Shown here: piece by piece, positions 38,101-53,100 of the stretch
Position numbering within the stretch: the stretch's first letter is position 1
Layout of the letters: every line of letters starts with the position of its first letter
Assembly: GCA_964017235.1 (NCBI GenBank)
Contig: OZ024927.1
Coordinates: 23,331,160 to 23,395,159, forward strand
DNA from: Sabellastarte sp. h YS-2021
Lineage: Eukaryota; Annelida; Polychaeta; Sabellida; Sabellidae
Direction: 5' to 3'
DNA: 64,000 nucleotides
The notes under the pieces: generated by a model
The model's database searches: none
Seen by the model: only the letters and a program-made list of their open reading frames with translations
What the model was told of the DNA's origin: nothing
Position numbers and translations under genes: made by a program

Positions 38101-41100
38101 TGATCTTGTATATTTTGTTAGTAATTTAACAGGAGACTGAAAGTTTACATATTTCCTATTCCATTGCCTTTTCACAAAATCTTTTGTAACCAAAGTAGTA
38201 GAGTAATTTCACTTTTTGTATATTTATAGATAATATATGCAAGAATAAACAAACCAAAATGAGATATTGCAAATTATTAGTTTTCTTACTATAAAAATCT
38301 TTAGTATTCTTTACTGTGATAGTTAAATCATTATTTACAATTATTACAAACTAATAATGAAACAGATCACATAAATGGTCGAATAAAATAATTCTTAAAG
38401 TTGGCTTGTCCAATCTTGAATAAAGTTTACTGTAGAAAAGTGCAGTTTTGTTAGCAAACATTCAATGCAGCTTTTGCGGTAGAATAACTGTACACAAAAG
38501 GTATTACCCTGTTGCTATGCCAAATATAAATACATTATGCTGACCCATCTAAATATTAGTATGTATAAGCATTTCTTCTATATGACACTTACGCCCTTAT
38601 AAGTAAGAAGTAGACGATAATAAACCTTGTTGTTAAAGTTGTTAATCCAAGATGTACAATATAAGAGTTATTTCCAGTAAACAGGTACCATGAATATAGA
38701 CCCTGTAATTCAAAACAAAACACATCTCTACAGATTTAAAACATATATTGTTGTCAGCTAAGGGACTGAGTGGGGAAAGAAAATTGGGCTGGCCATCCAT
38801 TTTGCAACAAATGATCCTAATCACGAGTATCCATATTTTTGTGTGAGTTATGAATTAAAAAGGACATACCGGAAATATAGATACTGCAGTTGAAGAAGTT
38901 TGTTGAAAATGTCAAATATGTCTGAAAATAAGGAAAATGTTATGTAAAAAGGCCAAAAGGGGTTTCGGCCTACTAGCATGAGCCGCGAAGCCATGAGAGA
39001 CATGAGTAGTGCACTGAGGCGGTCACCCATCCAAGTACTAACATAGCCCAATGCTGCTTAACTTCAGTGAAGAAAGAGGTACGCATCACGCTACACCACA
39101 ATTTATTAAAGTCCAGAGACCGAAAAAAAAAAAGAAAAAAAAGTGATCTCTAGAAGCGTGAGCCTCACTAGAGCCCATGTTTAAAAATCAAAACTCAGAC
39201 AACATGACTTACAATGTCCAGTTTTACCCAGGCATGTCATTTATGGATACAAATAATATTTTGATAGGTTCACAAGTACCAAGTTGCCCTAGCTTCTACT
39301 CAGTTTCAACAACGTCTGCTCATTTTTTGGATATCTGGTTACTTCCCCACAATTCTGGTTATTGGTTTACAAGACACTGCTTTTCATAATGTTCACAACG
39401 CTATTCTCTCACCTATGATTTCTAACGATAAAACATAATTTTTGAGAATGCAAAATACTTAGAAAAATAATTAATTAAAGTAACCTTTATACCTTTGATG
39501 ACAGGACTAAAATCCTTGGAAATTTACAATAATTTGGACTAACAGTCTACACTGCTGAATAACCATGTAGCCACAAACGGTGATTACCCAAAATGTAAAG
39601 AAAATCATAGACAGGAAATGGTTCTCTGATTTATGTACAAGCTTAAAAGCTATATTCTGTGCTGATCATTATGGTTTTTTTCAAACTAGTCTAAACTTTT
39701 GCATTTTTTATTAATATAGGTGTGAGTTATTGGAATTGATTTATAATTGGTAAAATATACACAAAGGTATAGGTTCACAAAATAAAACAAATATATACCT
39801 CTGTAAACAATTTGTCTAATTACACACATTTTTATTGTTTATTAAACCCATCATCAAGTATTACCCAAACCTTTGATGTGACATTTCATAATTACCATAC
39901 AATTTTTGACTCCAACAATGACAACCCCTTCACATTTTTGCTATTTGTTTTAAGCCTAGTTGATTTATGAGTGGAAAGTACTTCTCATTTTTAGTATCAA
40001 TAAATAATTCTCCCTAGCTGGCATGTTTAAGAACTACAGAGCGTTATTGGAAGAAATATCAAACACTCATTTCACCACCTGAACCTTAGTCATACAATCA
40101 GTTAAGCTTGCCACATGGAAATACAATTAATCCTTCCTTTCATAGAAGCCTCAAATTTGCTGAAAAATGCAAATGAATAGAAACATTTTATATTAAAACA
40201 CACAGTATATGCAAATAATCACCTTCTTAAATTTCCCTGCATTAGTTACTAAAGCAGTTTAAGGTCTACCCTTAGTATTGCAGCAGCACCAAAACGACTT
40301 GGTTTACCTTAGAAACTGCCTTGTTAAAAGCTACAAGGAAAAATGCAATTACGGCGTCTTTAATGGAATGAGTAAATACAATACAGGTCTCATGCTTACA
40401 GAACTGGCTGCCATTAAATACAAACCTATTCATCAATAGTCATCAAAATGTGGATTATCGCCATCGGAATTACAGTTTATTGTGACACTGGGCTCTTATG
40501 GCACTTAGTGCCTGTGTTCATAGGTTTTTTTATGCAACTGAGATTTTTTTTGTTAAGGAAGAGGGGGAACAGAATTAATTGCCATATTGCCTTGTGTAAT
40601 TACACTGAGGAATATTTCATTGTATTCTGTGCTTTTTGTGGCATTCGTTAAGGGGAACCATAATCCCTGAAGAGACTCATGAACAGTTGCCTATCATAAC
40701 TCAATTCAAGAGGCAATTCAAAAGAGAGTCAAATATTTAGCAAAACAGTTAAAACTTGATTCCAATACCCTACTCTAAAGGTTGAAATTTTTGGGATATA
40801 TGTTGCTACAGAGAAATTTGTACAGGTGTGTTAAGTCAAAACTTCTTTTGAAGGAACAATAAATGTCTGGTACTTAAAGGTCCTATTCCACTGAAATGTA
40901 CCCCCCATTATCTGGAATTTCTGCTCAAACAGAAACATTTTTGCTGTTCCCTCCATATTTGACTTGAAAGGGTGTGAACTTTAGGTGGTCCACAAGCACA
41001 AAGTTAAACACTTTGGAATTAATCCAGGTCTACAGTCAAATTAAACCTGACTTTTATGCCATATCTAGGAGTATCTACTTACGTGTTGAACTTAGCCATT

Positions 41101-44100
41101 CTGCTCTTCCAGTAGTTGAGTTCAGCTGATGGCCCAATGTTGTCAGCTTCTCTGCGGATCTGTTCACTCTCCACTAGTACCTGCTCAATCTGCTTGGACC
41201 AGGTCATGATCAGCTCTTCCAGCTTCTCCATCAGTTCACTGTTGTTGGCTGAAGTTTTCAAATTTAGAAATAATTAGCCCTAGAGTCTAATGAAATGTAA
41301 TTTAATCAGGTTTATAACACTTAATCTGTGTTATACCACATGATATCTTCAGGTGCAGTAGATGCTCGTTTATCCCAACATGCAGGGAGACAAAGGTGTA
41401 GTTCACATAATATCAGGTTCATGAAAGAGAATCGAGATACAGAAGCATTGGGAAACATAAACATGGAAGAGTGGAAAAGAGTTAAATTAAATGAAAACTG
41501 AATATTTGGAATTTAAAACTTGAAAAAAAAACAGATTATAAACTATACATCAGCATTTTAAGTCAATGGATATGGAACTATGGAAAAAGGACTTTCATGT
41601 TACATTTTGCTCTTTAGCTCAACAGTTAAAACATTCTATTCTTTATTTATTCTGTGCATATTAGAGTGGCCTCTGGATCATCTCTAGTCACTTCTTTGCT
41701 TTCTTTGCATCTCCTTCCCTATCTTAATTTGCCCGAGAATATTAACCCTTACCTGCAACCTGGTAGTCAGATGGTCCTTTCATCTGGTCCAGCTGGTGTC
41801 CATAGTCTGACTCCTTCAGATGAACATGCCCCTCCATGTTTTGTCTGGCTCCAGTCAGGATGTTCACAAATTTTTCTAACTGCTCCATGAACTCAGAGAT
41901 ACGGTTATTTTGGCCATCCAGTTCAGGACCCCAGCTCTGAAGTACAAGCAAACAAACTGTTCTATCAAATGGGCATTAGTCTATTGTGGGTAAAGGTTTG
42001 TTAAGATTTGCCAAGCTTCCCATAAATTTGGTTATAGACACATAAAAGCACCATGCTTTTGTTTACATGCTATGTTTTGTATTACTTTTATGCACACTTA
42101 GATTGAATAAACAGTACTTTATCATAGATCCTGAGGCATAACTTTTTGTTAATGTATGCAATAAGCTAGAAAATAAATTTAACACTTCATGTTAAGGCAT
42201 TGTTTTAGTGAGCTGCCTACTTTATTTTATTTCATTAATATGAACTTCACTTTGTAACTAACAATCTATTTTCTGCTGTTTGGATGTAACACAGAAGTAC
42301 TAATTGGTGAAGGGAAAAATATACTTGCAATGTAAACTGGAAATATAATGATCACTTCAGTTGGGTTTGGCAGTAATAGCTAGAATTTTAAAAAGGGAAA
42401 ATGATGCAAGTTTATGAGAATTCCTGAAAGTGGTTGAAGGCATATACATGCTAAAATATGGATTTCTTTCATGAAAAAAATTACAGATAATCTCCTTAAT
42501 TTCCTTCTACTTCTGACAACAAAATCATTATCTTAGATAGTTTGATTATTTGACTATTTTCATTTGAAAGGTTTCCAACTGTAGTAAGTAAGTAAGTAAG
42601 TAAGAAACACTTATATAGCGCCAACTTTGATGTAAACATCCTCTAAGGCGCTGATGTGCAAAAAGGGATAGTCCAGTTCCAGAAAGATGTCTGTTTCCAT
42701 ATTAGCGTCCGGTCGGGGAGATAGGCTATGGTGAAGGATAAGCCAATCTAAAAAGGTATGTTTTCAACTGTTTCCTTAAACCAGAAATGCTTTCTATGGT
42801 TCTGATGGCTTGAGGAAGCTTGTTCCACTCTGTGGGAGCCCCTGCTATGAAACTGCGTAGCCCTGAGCGTTTATTTGGTTTAGATGAGGAAATTGATAGG
42901 CGATTGCCCCGTGTGAGATCACTCCGCCTAATTAGAGCGCAGAGAGATGGAGGTTGGCTCAAATGTATTGCTTTATAAATGAGGAGATTATATTTGAACA
43001 GTATACGGTAATGAATGGGGAGCCAGTGTAGTTTGTGCAGGAAGGGTGTAACATGACAGTATTTATTTAGCTTGCACACCGTCCGACATAAGGCATTTTT
43101 GTGTTGTAAAGCAGTGAGTTACAGTAATCCAGACGACTGCTTACCAAGGCATTTGCCCCCTTTACAGCTGTTTCATGATTTAAGTACCTGCAGACCCTTC
43201 GTAGTTCCCGGAGATGGTAGTAACTTATGCGACATAGATTAGCCACGTGTCTTTGCATTGAATTTTCAGCATCGAGGATGACACCAAGGTTTTTTACCGA
43301 TTCAGCTGGTTCCATGGTGTTGCCAAGCAAACTCACTGGGAAAGATGACTTCAGGGAACTTCTAATTTGATCATCACCAATCACTATGAATTCTGTCTTG
43401 TCAGGATTTAATTTAAGCTTATTATTTCCCATCCAAGCCTGGACCGCCTCAAGGCAATTTGTTAATTCAGTGATACTGGAATCGAAGTTCCTAGAGTCGA
43501 GTTCCAAGTAAATTTGTGTGTCATCTGCATATAAGTGGTGGGTGACATTGAATTTAGATATGACTGAACTGAGAGGGGTTGTGTATAGGGTAAAAAGGAG
43601 TGGCCCTAGAACTGAGCCCTGGGGAACCCCGTAAGGGAGTTGAAAAGCATCTGAAAGATGTCCATCTATTTTGATGCGCTGCTTGCGTGAGTTGAGGTAT
43701 GACTGGACCCACTTAAGCACTACCCCACCAATGCCATACCAGTGCTGAAGGCAGTTGAATAGGATTGAGTGGTCTATTGTATCGAAAGCTGCAGATAAGT
43801 CCAAAAGGACTAATCCAACAGCTGCACCCTTGTCCATTGATGTGGCAATGTCATTTTGTATTTTGAGCAACGCCGTTTCAGTTGAGTGAAAAGCTCTATA
43901 TGCGGACTGGTTTTCGTTAGATATACCCTCGTGAGCAATATGCTCATTTATCTGCTTAGCCACAGCTTTCTCTATGAGTTTGGAGATGTAGCTGAGGTTG
44001 GACACTGGTCGATAATTCTTGAGAATATTCTTGTCAAGACCAGCTTTTTTCAACAAGGGTGTAACATGTGCAGTCTTAAAGCAGGAAGGGAAACTGCCCT

Positions 44101-47100
44101 CCTGTAGAGAGTAGTTCACAATATTTGTCATAGGAGTCAGGAGCACACTGATACATTCAAGGACCAATGATGTTGGGATGGGATCCAAGTCACATGATTT
44201 ATTTGGTGTGGAATTTATGATTTTAAGGACTTCTTCCTCTGACATGGTCCGGAAAGAAACAAACTTGTTTTTGTAGGAACCTGAGACAGGGGGATCGGCA
44301 TCAGTAGACAGTAATCCAGATCTTAATTTAGCAATGTACTGAAATCAAATTAGAAAATTTGAAAACAGAAGGCATGCATCTTCTTATACCATCCCTCCCT
44401 TCAATCCTCTTGCAAAAGGATTCTTTTTTTTTCAAGAAATTCATATGATGTAAATGAAGGATAAACATTTTAATACAAGGTGAAAGCTCTGCCTCACCTC
44501 TTGAGATTGTAGAGCTGGCATCATGATCTTGGAGAAGACGTTCTGGAAGCTTTCCAGCATCTTGCCATTGTTGCAGTCCATCATACCAAAGTTCACCTCT
44601 GATGCAATGTTACCACTGGAGACAGCTTTCTCATTACTGATACGCAGGAAGTACAGACAGATACCTGTCAAACCCTACAATGAAACAAATAATAGACTTG
44701 AGTTGTCCTGTGGTCAAGTGGGCCTCTAGAATTTTTGTATTAATAAGGGACGTATATGCCAGTTGACACCTGGCACCATTACACTGATAAAATATAATAA
44801 GATTACAAGACCAGATACAGAATGCTTTACTGACAACTTAAGCTTCCCATCTCATGAAGATTTCTTGTAATGTGAATAACAGTTTGTATAAAAATAAGGC
44901 TCTAGCAAACATTGAGGCAAAAATATGACTGTCAGAGTACTCAATAGCTATGATGTGTCTGTTATGGGAAATACTAAGGCTGACATTGGTGAGGATGAAT
45001 GGGTCAAGGCATTATATGGCAAAAGCTGAGCTGAATCCAGGTATTAGCATTTTAATATAACCAACTGGAAGTACCAGTGAAGCAATATATGACAAAACAA
45101 ATTGATTGAAAATAACATGTTATCTAATAGAAAGAGGACAACTCTGACTGAAGCATACCTGGACTTGCCCCTATGATTTAATGACTTAAAGTATACTTTA
45201 ATTGTTTTCGAACTACCCGGTTCAATACTATGTACTCGGTTTTTCAACAATATTAGAATGTTTTCAACTAGGTAACTCATCACAGCCTTAGGATAAAGGA
45301 AACTGAACGACTAAAGTATTCTCAGCACTTATCAAAGCATCATGTGAGTGATATTGTCACTTTTAAGTCCCTTCCTTCCCATGTTGATACACTGTCTAAA
45401 AATGGGTGCAATTTTAAACAATAGTACTCAAAGAGTGCCGATCTCTGCCAAGGAACATAATAATAACTAAATGGGGAAATCCGAATTATTTTTTTGTATT
45501 CATACGGTGATCCAGATCATTCTCAACATTTAATGGGACCTAAGTTAAACAGAGACCCATCTTCTGATTTTATTTCATGAAATTCCTACCACTAGTATTT
45601 GTGTAATCCTGCTAACAAACAGACAAATGGACAAAAATACAGTCATAACAATAATACCTCCATGGCGGAGACAATAACACACAAAGTATGTCATGTCTCT
45701 TCATGTGTATGGAATAGCAAATTTTGTGATACAAAATATATTAAAAAATAATCATGGTGTCACACGATATATTTTTTTACTCAATATATTTTCTGCAAAA
45801 ATTTCCTTCTTCTTCTAATTATGTTAAATTCTTGCTCTTTACAGATTTGCTGCATAATTCATGAAATAAATGATGTAAAACTTTCAAAGTTTATATTTTT
45901 AACATTCCATGCATACCTCAGCAGCCCCAGTAGTGATGAAAAGTTTCTTGCTTGGATGTGTTTCAGTTCGGGAATAATGGGTCACATGTTCTTTCTGTAA
46001 AACACAAACAAGAAAGTCTTATTTTACCTATTACAACCGAGAAAACACTTTATGAAAAAAATGGGAATACAGAGTAACCTCTAATGTCCAAAAAGGTTTG
46101 GAGAGTGAGACTGTGTTCAGACAATAGGTTAATAAAAGAGAAGAAGCATTTTAGTACAGAACAATAGAAGAGTACAAATTTAGGAGAGTGAAACTGACTT
46201 CATAAAATTGAATACTGGATAACAGGACTGATAATAAAGGTTATACTGTGCTGGTACAGGCAAGTTACAGACATTGTAAGTACTAGTGCTGGGAGATTGA
46301 CATGATTTTACCTGTCGATGTTCGTATCGGACATTTGTGACCAAACTTCGAACATTTCCGATTATGGAGTCAAAAGTGTAAACCAGACAGAAAAATCAAA
46401 TATTAAATGATAGCAAGTAAAATACACACACATTACTACAAGTATGACCTAAATATAATCTAAAAGCCATTCACAGACGACTCCCTCACTAACAGACCAT
46501 GCTTGATGTATCCTCACTTGTGATTGGCTGATTTTAAGATTACCTTGACAACAGTTGGAAAACCCCAAGGTGTTCCTATTTACGTTATTTTTTTTGCATT
46601 CAAGGCTAGTTTTGTGATTTTAACTAATGAGTATTTCAGATTTTTACAAAATAATATTCCAATTAGTGTTTTATTGTGACCAAAAGGCTACAAAGAATTG
46701 AATTCAGCAAATATCGGTTGCACTTAAATTTTACCGATCATTGATCGGCAATGAGCCAACAAACAAACATCGTCCCAGCATTAGTAAGTACATTATAAAA
46801 AGTCATACACACATGGTTTCCAAAACATTTGTACAGCCCTCATACATACCCCTGATGAAAGAAAGCAAAACAAGAGCACTCAGAGAGCACCTACCTCCAC
46901 CAAGGCACGTAATCATCAGTAAATAAGAAAATCCAGATTATTTATTTATCCATATCACTCTCAACATTTAATGGGATCTAAGTTGTACTAAAACTCAAAT
47001 TTAGATTTTTTTGAAGCGTGAGCTCTAACGTGACTCACGCTTCTAGAGATCACTTTTTTTTTTTAATTTTTTTGGTCTTTTTTTTTGTCTCCAGTTTTTT

Positions 47101-50100
47101 ATGGAGTGTAGCGTGATGAGTACCAGTCTCATCACTAGGGTTAAGCAGCAATGGGCCGTGTTAGTATTTAAATGTGTGACCGCCTCTGATGGCTTTGCAG
47201 CTCATGCTAGTAGAATGAAACCCCTTTCGGACTTGTTTTCAGGAAGATCTAAACAGTAGTATTTGCATAATCCTGCTAACAAACAAATAGACAGTCATGA
47301 AAGTAATACATCCTTTTCATAGGTAATAAGCACATCAAGACTGTTGGTGGAAACATGGCCATCATGAAATTTGAAAATACATACTGCAGTCAACTGGCCA
47401 ACAATTAAGGTGACTATGACAAGTCAGTGGATCAGGGTCAATGTATGCCTAGTGACAAGATGGACAAAAAGAGCTTTAATATTGTCTTTTCCAAGGGACA
47501 ACTTCTTTTAAACTGTTTAAAATTTCTGCCTCTGATTTCGGTACCCTGAGCAAGCAGACGATTTTGCGCATGTGCATATTAATTTCTGACTACGGTAACC
47601 GAAGGTGTGGTCCATGGTGTACATAAGGTTGTGATTTGGTTGTCTTTTGGTGAAATACGGTGACATAAGGTGAGTTAAGGTATTGGTCATGTTTCCCACG
47701 GCTACCGAAAGTGAGTTGAGGTTGCTACATGGTGACGATTGTTTATAGCACTGTCATTCTACTGTTATTGACAGTTAAAAAACACCATGTCCAATCAGTG
47801 GCCATTCGCCTGTAGTGTGAACATCTCGGACGAAATAAGACGACCTATTCTCCGCTGCCGAGAAAAACTTCTAACCACGGGACGACCGCCTGTAGTAGGA
47901 AAGGGGCATCAATGGCATGCAACAAGTGCTAAATAATTCTAACAAAAATTAATGATTTTATGTTTTCAATTTTATTTAATGGAACATCCTGTGGTGAAAG
48001 AGAGCTTTCTCTCGAGTAATGGGATATTTCATAGAAATGTAGAGATCTTTGATATATTCCAAATTGCTGTCCTAGAGACTGGAGATATATACATGTATAT
48101 ATATAGTATATACAGCCAAATAAATAAGAGAATCAAAAAGCTAACCAGTTATTAACATAAATGTGCACAGATTCGCCTTAATAGAATTATGTTAACATTA
48201 CCCCATTGATGGTCTGACCTTTTCAGTATTTGTTTGTCCTATAAATTTGTCTCATTTTGCCTCAGGAATATAAATTGCCATATATGTATTTGCATAATTA
48301 CCAATTGGCTTGGTTCATAACCTGGTAAGAACACAATGCAGTAGCTTACACAATGAACAGGGTAACCATACATTATTCCTGGGCAATGGTTCAAACAGAA
48401 TTCGTGTGCATGTCATTTATACTACAACAAATTTATAATTTCCATGTTTTCATACGGATTAATGCTCTCAGCTGAGCTCCAAAATGAGCAATTCAACAAA
48501 ATATATCTCAAACTGAGTATGAACTTCTGTGATAACAGGTTAAATTTTGTTCTAAGGTCTGTAAATGTAGTTCTAGTTCAAACTTGTTTAAAGGTTTGTA
48601 CCAAGGTGGACTCTGCCATGTGTGATCATTTTTTAGAATTTATCTGAATAACTTTAAGACGGGCTGATTGATACAGTATTAGACACTTAATCTGTAATGT
48701 TTTTCGGCAATAAGATAGCTTATAAATAATGAACAGTTTTTGCTTACTTTTAGAATACATTCCATTCATACAACTCAAAGTTTAAATAACAAAGTATATA
48801 TATAAAGGGTGGAACTAATGTAGGCACTATCAAATTCACTGAAGTCCAAAAAGGATACTCTCCAATTGCTAGCATCCAATAGAGAAGACTATGGGTGGGA
48901 TAGGCTAGTTGGAAATGGTGAAACAAATCCTTTATTAAGAAAGTCAAGGCAACAACTGGCTAGGAATGGTATTGTTTATCAATATTGAAATATTTATCAT
49001 TTCTTGCTAAATATGCCGATATCGATAATGTAGGGTACAATATCAATATCGGAACATATTATTTAATAGATGCAATTAAGTCATTTTCCATTCAAATAAA
49101 ATACAAAAATGGAGGAATATCTTGGTTTTCATATCATTTTTGTCAACTTTCACTTACCGCTAAAGCGGAAAGGCCATGCGGAAAGGCCATATTTGTTTAC
49201 GTTCCGGGAAACTACTAAAACTTGCGAAAGAGTTTGGAAGGTCTCTCTCAGAAAACATCTATGACCCGATATTTCAATATCGATTGATAGAGAAGGTGAA
49301 AATATGGTTTGATATCGATATATATTTTATTATTCAATACCAACACTACAACTGGCACATGCTAAAACTTTTAGTGTTAAATCAATGTACTCCAGAGTCA
49401 AAGATAATAAATCTTGGGTTAATTATAATAGCTTATAGTATGTCCCATACAGCAAAGTTTTGTAGAAATATTCTCAACAGGGATTTGAAAGGATTAGTAA
49501 ACATTGAAATGTAACCATAACCTAAGAGTTTTAAGGGATTATCCATTTCTTATAGAATTTTAATACCAACTGAAAATGTCAAGTCCAGAATTCACAATGA
49601 ATATTGAGTTCTATAAAATAGGCTTAAATAAAGATTACAGGCTTCAGATCCATTGATCCATTTGACTCAGATTAGTAACATACTAAGCTGTTCAATGTAT
49701 TAACACTATTTATATATAAATTACAGCGAACAAAAAAAAAATGATATAAAAAGGTCTCAATCCATAAATCCAATGGAAGCCAACTCGTAAAGAGGAAACA
49801 TACTGGAGTCAATGGCAAAGTATGGATCCTAACAACACTTCCGCTCAATTAGGAAGCACATACTTGCACATAAATGGATCATTAGATAGGGAGGGGAGAG
49901 CAGGGGTGAGGTGAGGAGGAGGGGGAGGAATTAGACAGATTTCCATTTATTAAAAAAGAAGTCGTATAAATCACTATGCAATACATCAGAGTAGTACCCA
50001 TAACTTTGTAAGGTATCACAAATTTTTGTGTTTAACCCAAAGCTTTATCTATATTTCTTCAGTGTTCTTCTTTTCAACTTAGTTATTTATTCAAATGTCA

Positions 50101-53100
50101 TTTTAATCCGTTAGACATATCCTTGTTTTGCCCAATTTTAAGTAACACTGTAAATATTAGTTAAGTATTTGTGTCTCACTAAATCTGGATTTTACTTTAT
50201 TTCTAAATCTGGATTTTACTTTATTTCTATATTTACTTCATTAGTTTAAATAAAAAGCTTAACTCTGTTCAAAATACGACTTTCCTATTTACCAACTTGG
50301 TAATGCATTCCAGGACAGACCCCCTTACAGCTATATTAATATATATAAAAGAAACACTTATACAACCTATGTTGATCTGGAACTGATATCATTCACAGAG
50401 ACTGAATGGTATTTAATCAAATACCAAATGTATCAGCTCTAATACTCAGTCTAGACTTAAATACTCATTACAATACATTATACATCTTACAGGAATATTT
50501 ACATTGATTTTTTAAGTCAAAATAATTTCAATACTGCAAAACTAAAATGTGTAAAAACATTTTCTCCAATGAAGACCTGGGGGCATTTAAAAGATTTCCT
50601 TCATTATTATATTTTTATTATCTCCTTAATCTGGGATTCTGACTGTATCAATGGGTATGTATGGGTCTATGTATTGCTGTTTGTGTGGCTACATGTATAA
50701 CCGTGCATTCAGGTCTTGTGAATTAAATGTCTGTCAAGAAGCTGTTTGTACATGTTTATAATGTCATTAAGGGTAGGACTGCAAACAAGAGTATCAAGAT
50801 ACACATACTTCAGTGAGACATTCAGTGGACATTTTGTAAACACTAAATCTCTAGGATTACACCACTCCCTACATAAACATATATATTCATATTTCATTTA
50901 TATCCTCAATTTAAATAAAAAAAGGCCCCTTAGTGTGACAGGTAAATCGCCTGAGTATTAAATATCAATTTGTTATTCCTTCCAAAGACTTTAAAGGGCA
51001 AGGACTTGAAAAATCATCTTTTGTGTGAAAGCTATTTGTATTCATTGGAGTTCTGGAGAAATATTGTAAACACCACTGAAGGGGGACTGTGACTTATAAG
51101 TTTTCTACTTATTAAGATCGGGTTTAAATGTTGGATAAAATATATACATACCGGTCCTTCCTGGTAGAAAAACATGATCTTTCTGGAGCCATTAGCACGG
51201 AAGAAGTCCTCCATCAGGTCAAACTGAGGCAAATATATTAAGAGGTACAGCTTAGTGTTAACAGTCAAGTGGTGAGTAGTCGTCCTAGTGAAAGTGTTCA
51301 CTATTTTATACCCCTGTCCCACTGTGACAAGTTTGCCTCCCACCCACTCTGATCATGCAGTTTTAGCATTATCTTGTATCTAGTTCACACTTGTCTGTGC
51401 TGGGATCACAAGCTACAACTGAAAAGGCACCTGTCTTCAGCTTTCGACAGTAATGCTGTTCCCCTGGTCCATGTCCGGTAGAATTTTCTGAGGATTGCAT
51501 AGTTTAAAAGTTACTGGCCCCTTTTGCCAGTAGATTTTATTAAACACTTTCGCTTGAGATTTTGAATGAAATAGTGTGCTTTTATTTCTTGTAATTAATG
51601 ACCACCACAAAATCGAAAGGACCAGTAGATATGGAGCGTTTCTAGCCCAATGGTCCAGTGTACATTTGTTGTCAGTGTTGAACACTGCCTGTCTTTGAAT
51701 TTGTGAAGGTTGGAAGCATAATCACAGTGTTCACAGATGCCCCATAAAAATATTCAACATGCTTAAAAGCCTTAAGGTTGATTCACATTGCACCAAAACC
51801 GCTGTGTCAATTAACTTTATTTTTCACTCTATCTCAATCATTTGACAACAACTTAATCTTCCATGGTCTAACAACACTGACCAGTCCTCTAAGCAAGCAT
51901 AATTCACCTTGCATAGGGGGATTAATTTCACAAACGCAATCAGATGACCTACTGGTTCACTTTGAAATGACAAAAAGTAGTCACACTTCATGTACATGAA
52001 GCATATATGAATTATTTGTTTCAAAAATGGGGGTGGAAATTAGAAAAAAGTTTTGTGTAATTTTAGAATTTTAGATCCTGAGCAAATTTCTGGACAAATA
52101 TGGGATAGAATAGAATATCCTGATTTGGTGCAATGTGAACAACCCTGTTGATTTATACCACCAACGAGCCATTTTGATCAATCTTTTGGATGTTACAACC
52201 TGTCTTTTCAGTGCTATGACCTATCTTCCAGCTCTTTTGATAATACAGACAATGTTTGTGGTTAAACAAAGCTGAGCGGCCTTGTTCCAACAGAAGATCA
52301 GATGTTCATAGTTGTACATTCCAGATTTTAGGGACTTTGTAAAATGAGTGATCTTTATGAATTATGAAAGTTCAGATCAGGTTATAAGGCTGATCTTACT
52401 GGTCATATGACTGATCTTTTCACAGATTTTGTCAATGTCACACCATTGTATTTTCTCACAGGATCAGTTGTACCCTTTCGACTCCTTTAAAATATGCCAG
52501 GTCATTATTTTAAGAAATTAAAGCATTACAATTATTATTACATTATCAGTTGGACTAAATTACTGGTAACTTTTCAAGTAATAAGCATGACCGAACATAA
52601 GTTGAAGGGCCCAGAAAAATGATTCTACTTAACCTAAAATTCTGCATAATAGGGTCGAATTCAATAGAAAGGACCCTCTACTGATGTGATACCGAGTTCT
52701 ACTCAGCGGGAGTTTGATTGTACGGTAAAACATCTCTTATCCGACCATCCTGGGACAATAAGATTGTGTTTGAATAATAATACAAGGGCAGTAAAAAAGA
52801 GAAATGAATTCTAGCATAAAACAAATACAAATTGGGATATTGGAGCTGAATTTCAACAGTGCTGGCAATCTGATCCACATATATGGAATCCCTAGTAATC
52901 CTAGTAAAATACACGCAAAGCCAAACTTCTACGTTTTATGCATTTTGAAATAAACTTGCTTTAAGTGGAAGCAATGGCCAGGCTATTTGGGCTTCTAAGT
53001 TCAAAACATCAATTTAAGAGAATTTTGCTCATTAGATCAGATACTCAGATTACAGATGATTGGACAACACAGATTCTTCTGTACCTACATATTCATGCAT

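Larger units (their letters stand above)
36102..41082. other. 5-kb intron between exons 8 and 9
   Basis: Apart from the tandem duplication (36515-36722) and the 5S-derived SINE (38950-39178), this AT-rich interval shows no exon, RNA gene or recognisable transposon. Confidence 0.6.

Noticed and set aside
39019-39105. Genuine 5S rRNA gene
   Set aside because: Only the internal promoter region matches well; the 5' and 3' stems of 5S are not preserved, and the segment is embedded in a repeated body found again at 47016.
43067-44245. Host protein-coding gene of 392 codons
   Set aside because: It is a LINE reverse transcriptase with YADD, lies within a dynein intron, lacks introns and is truncated.
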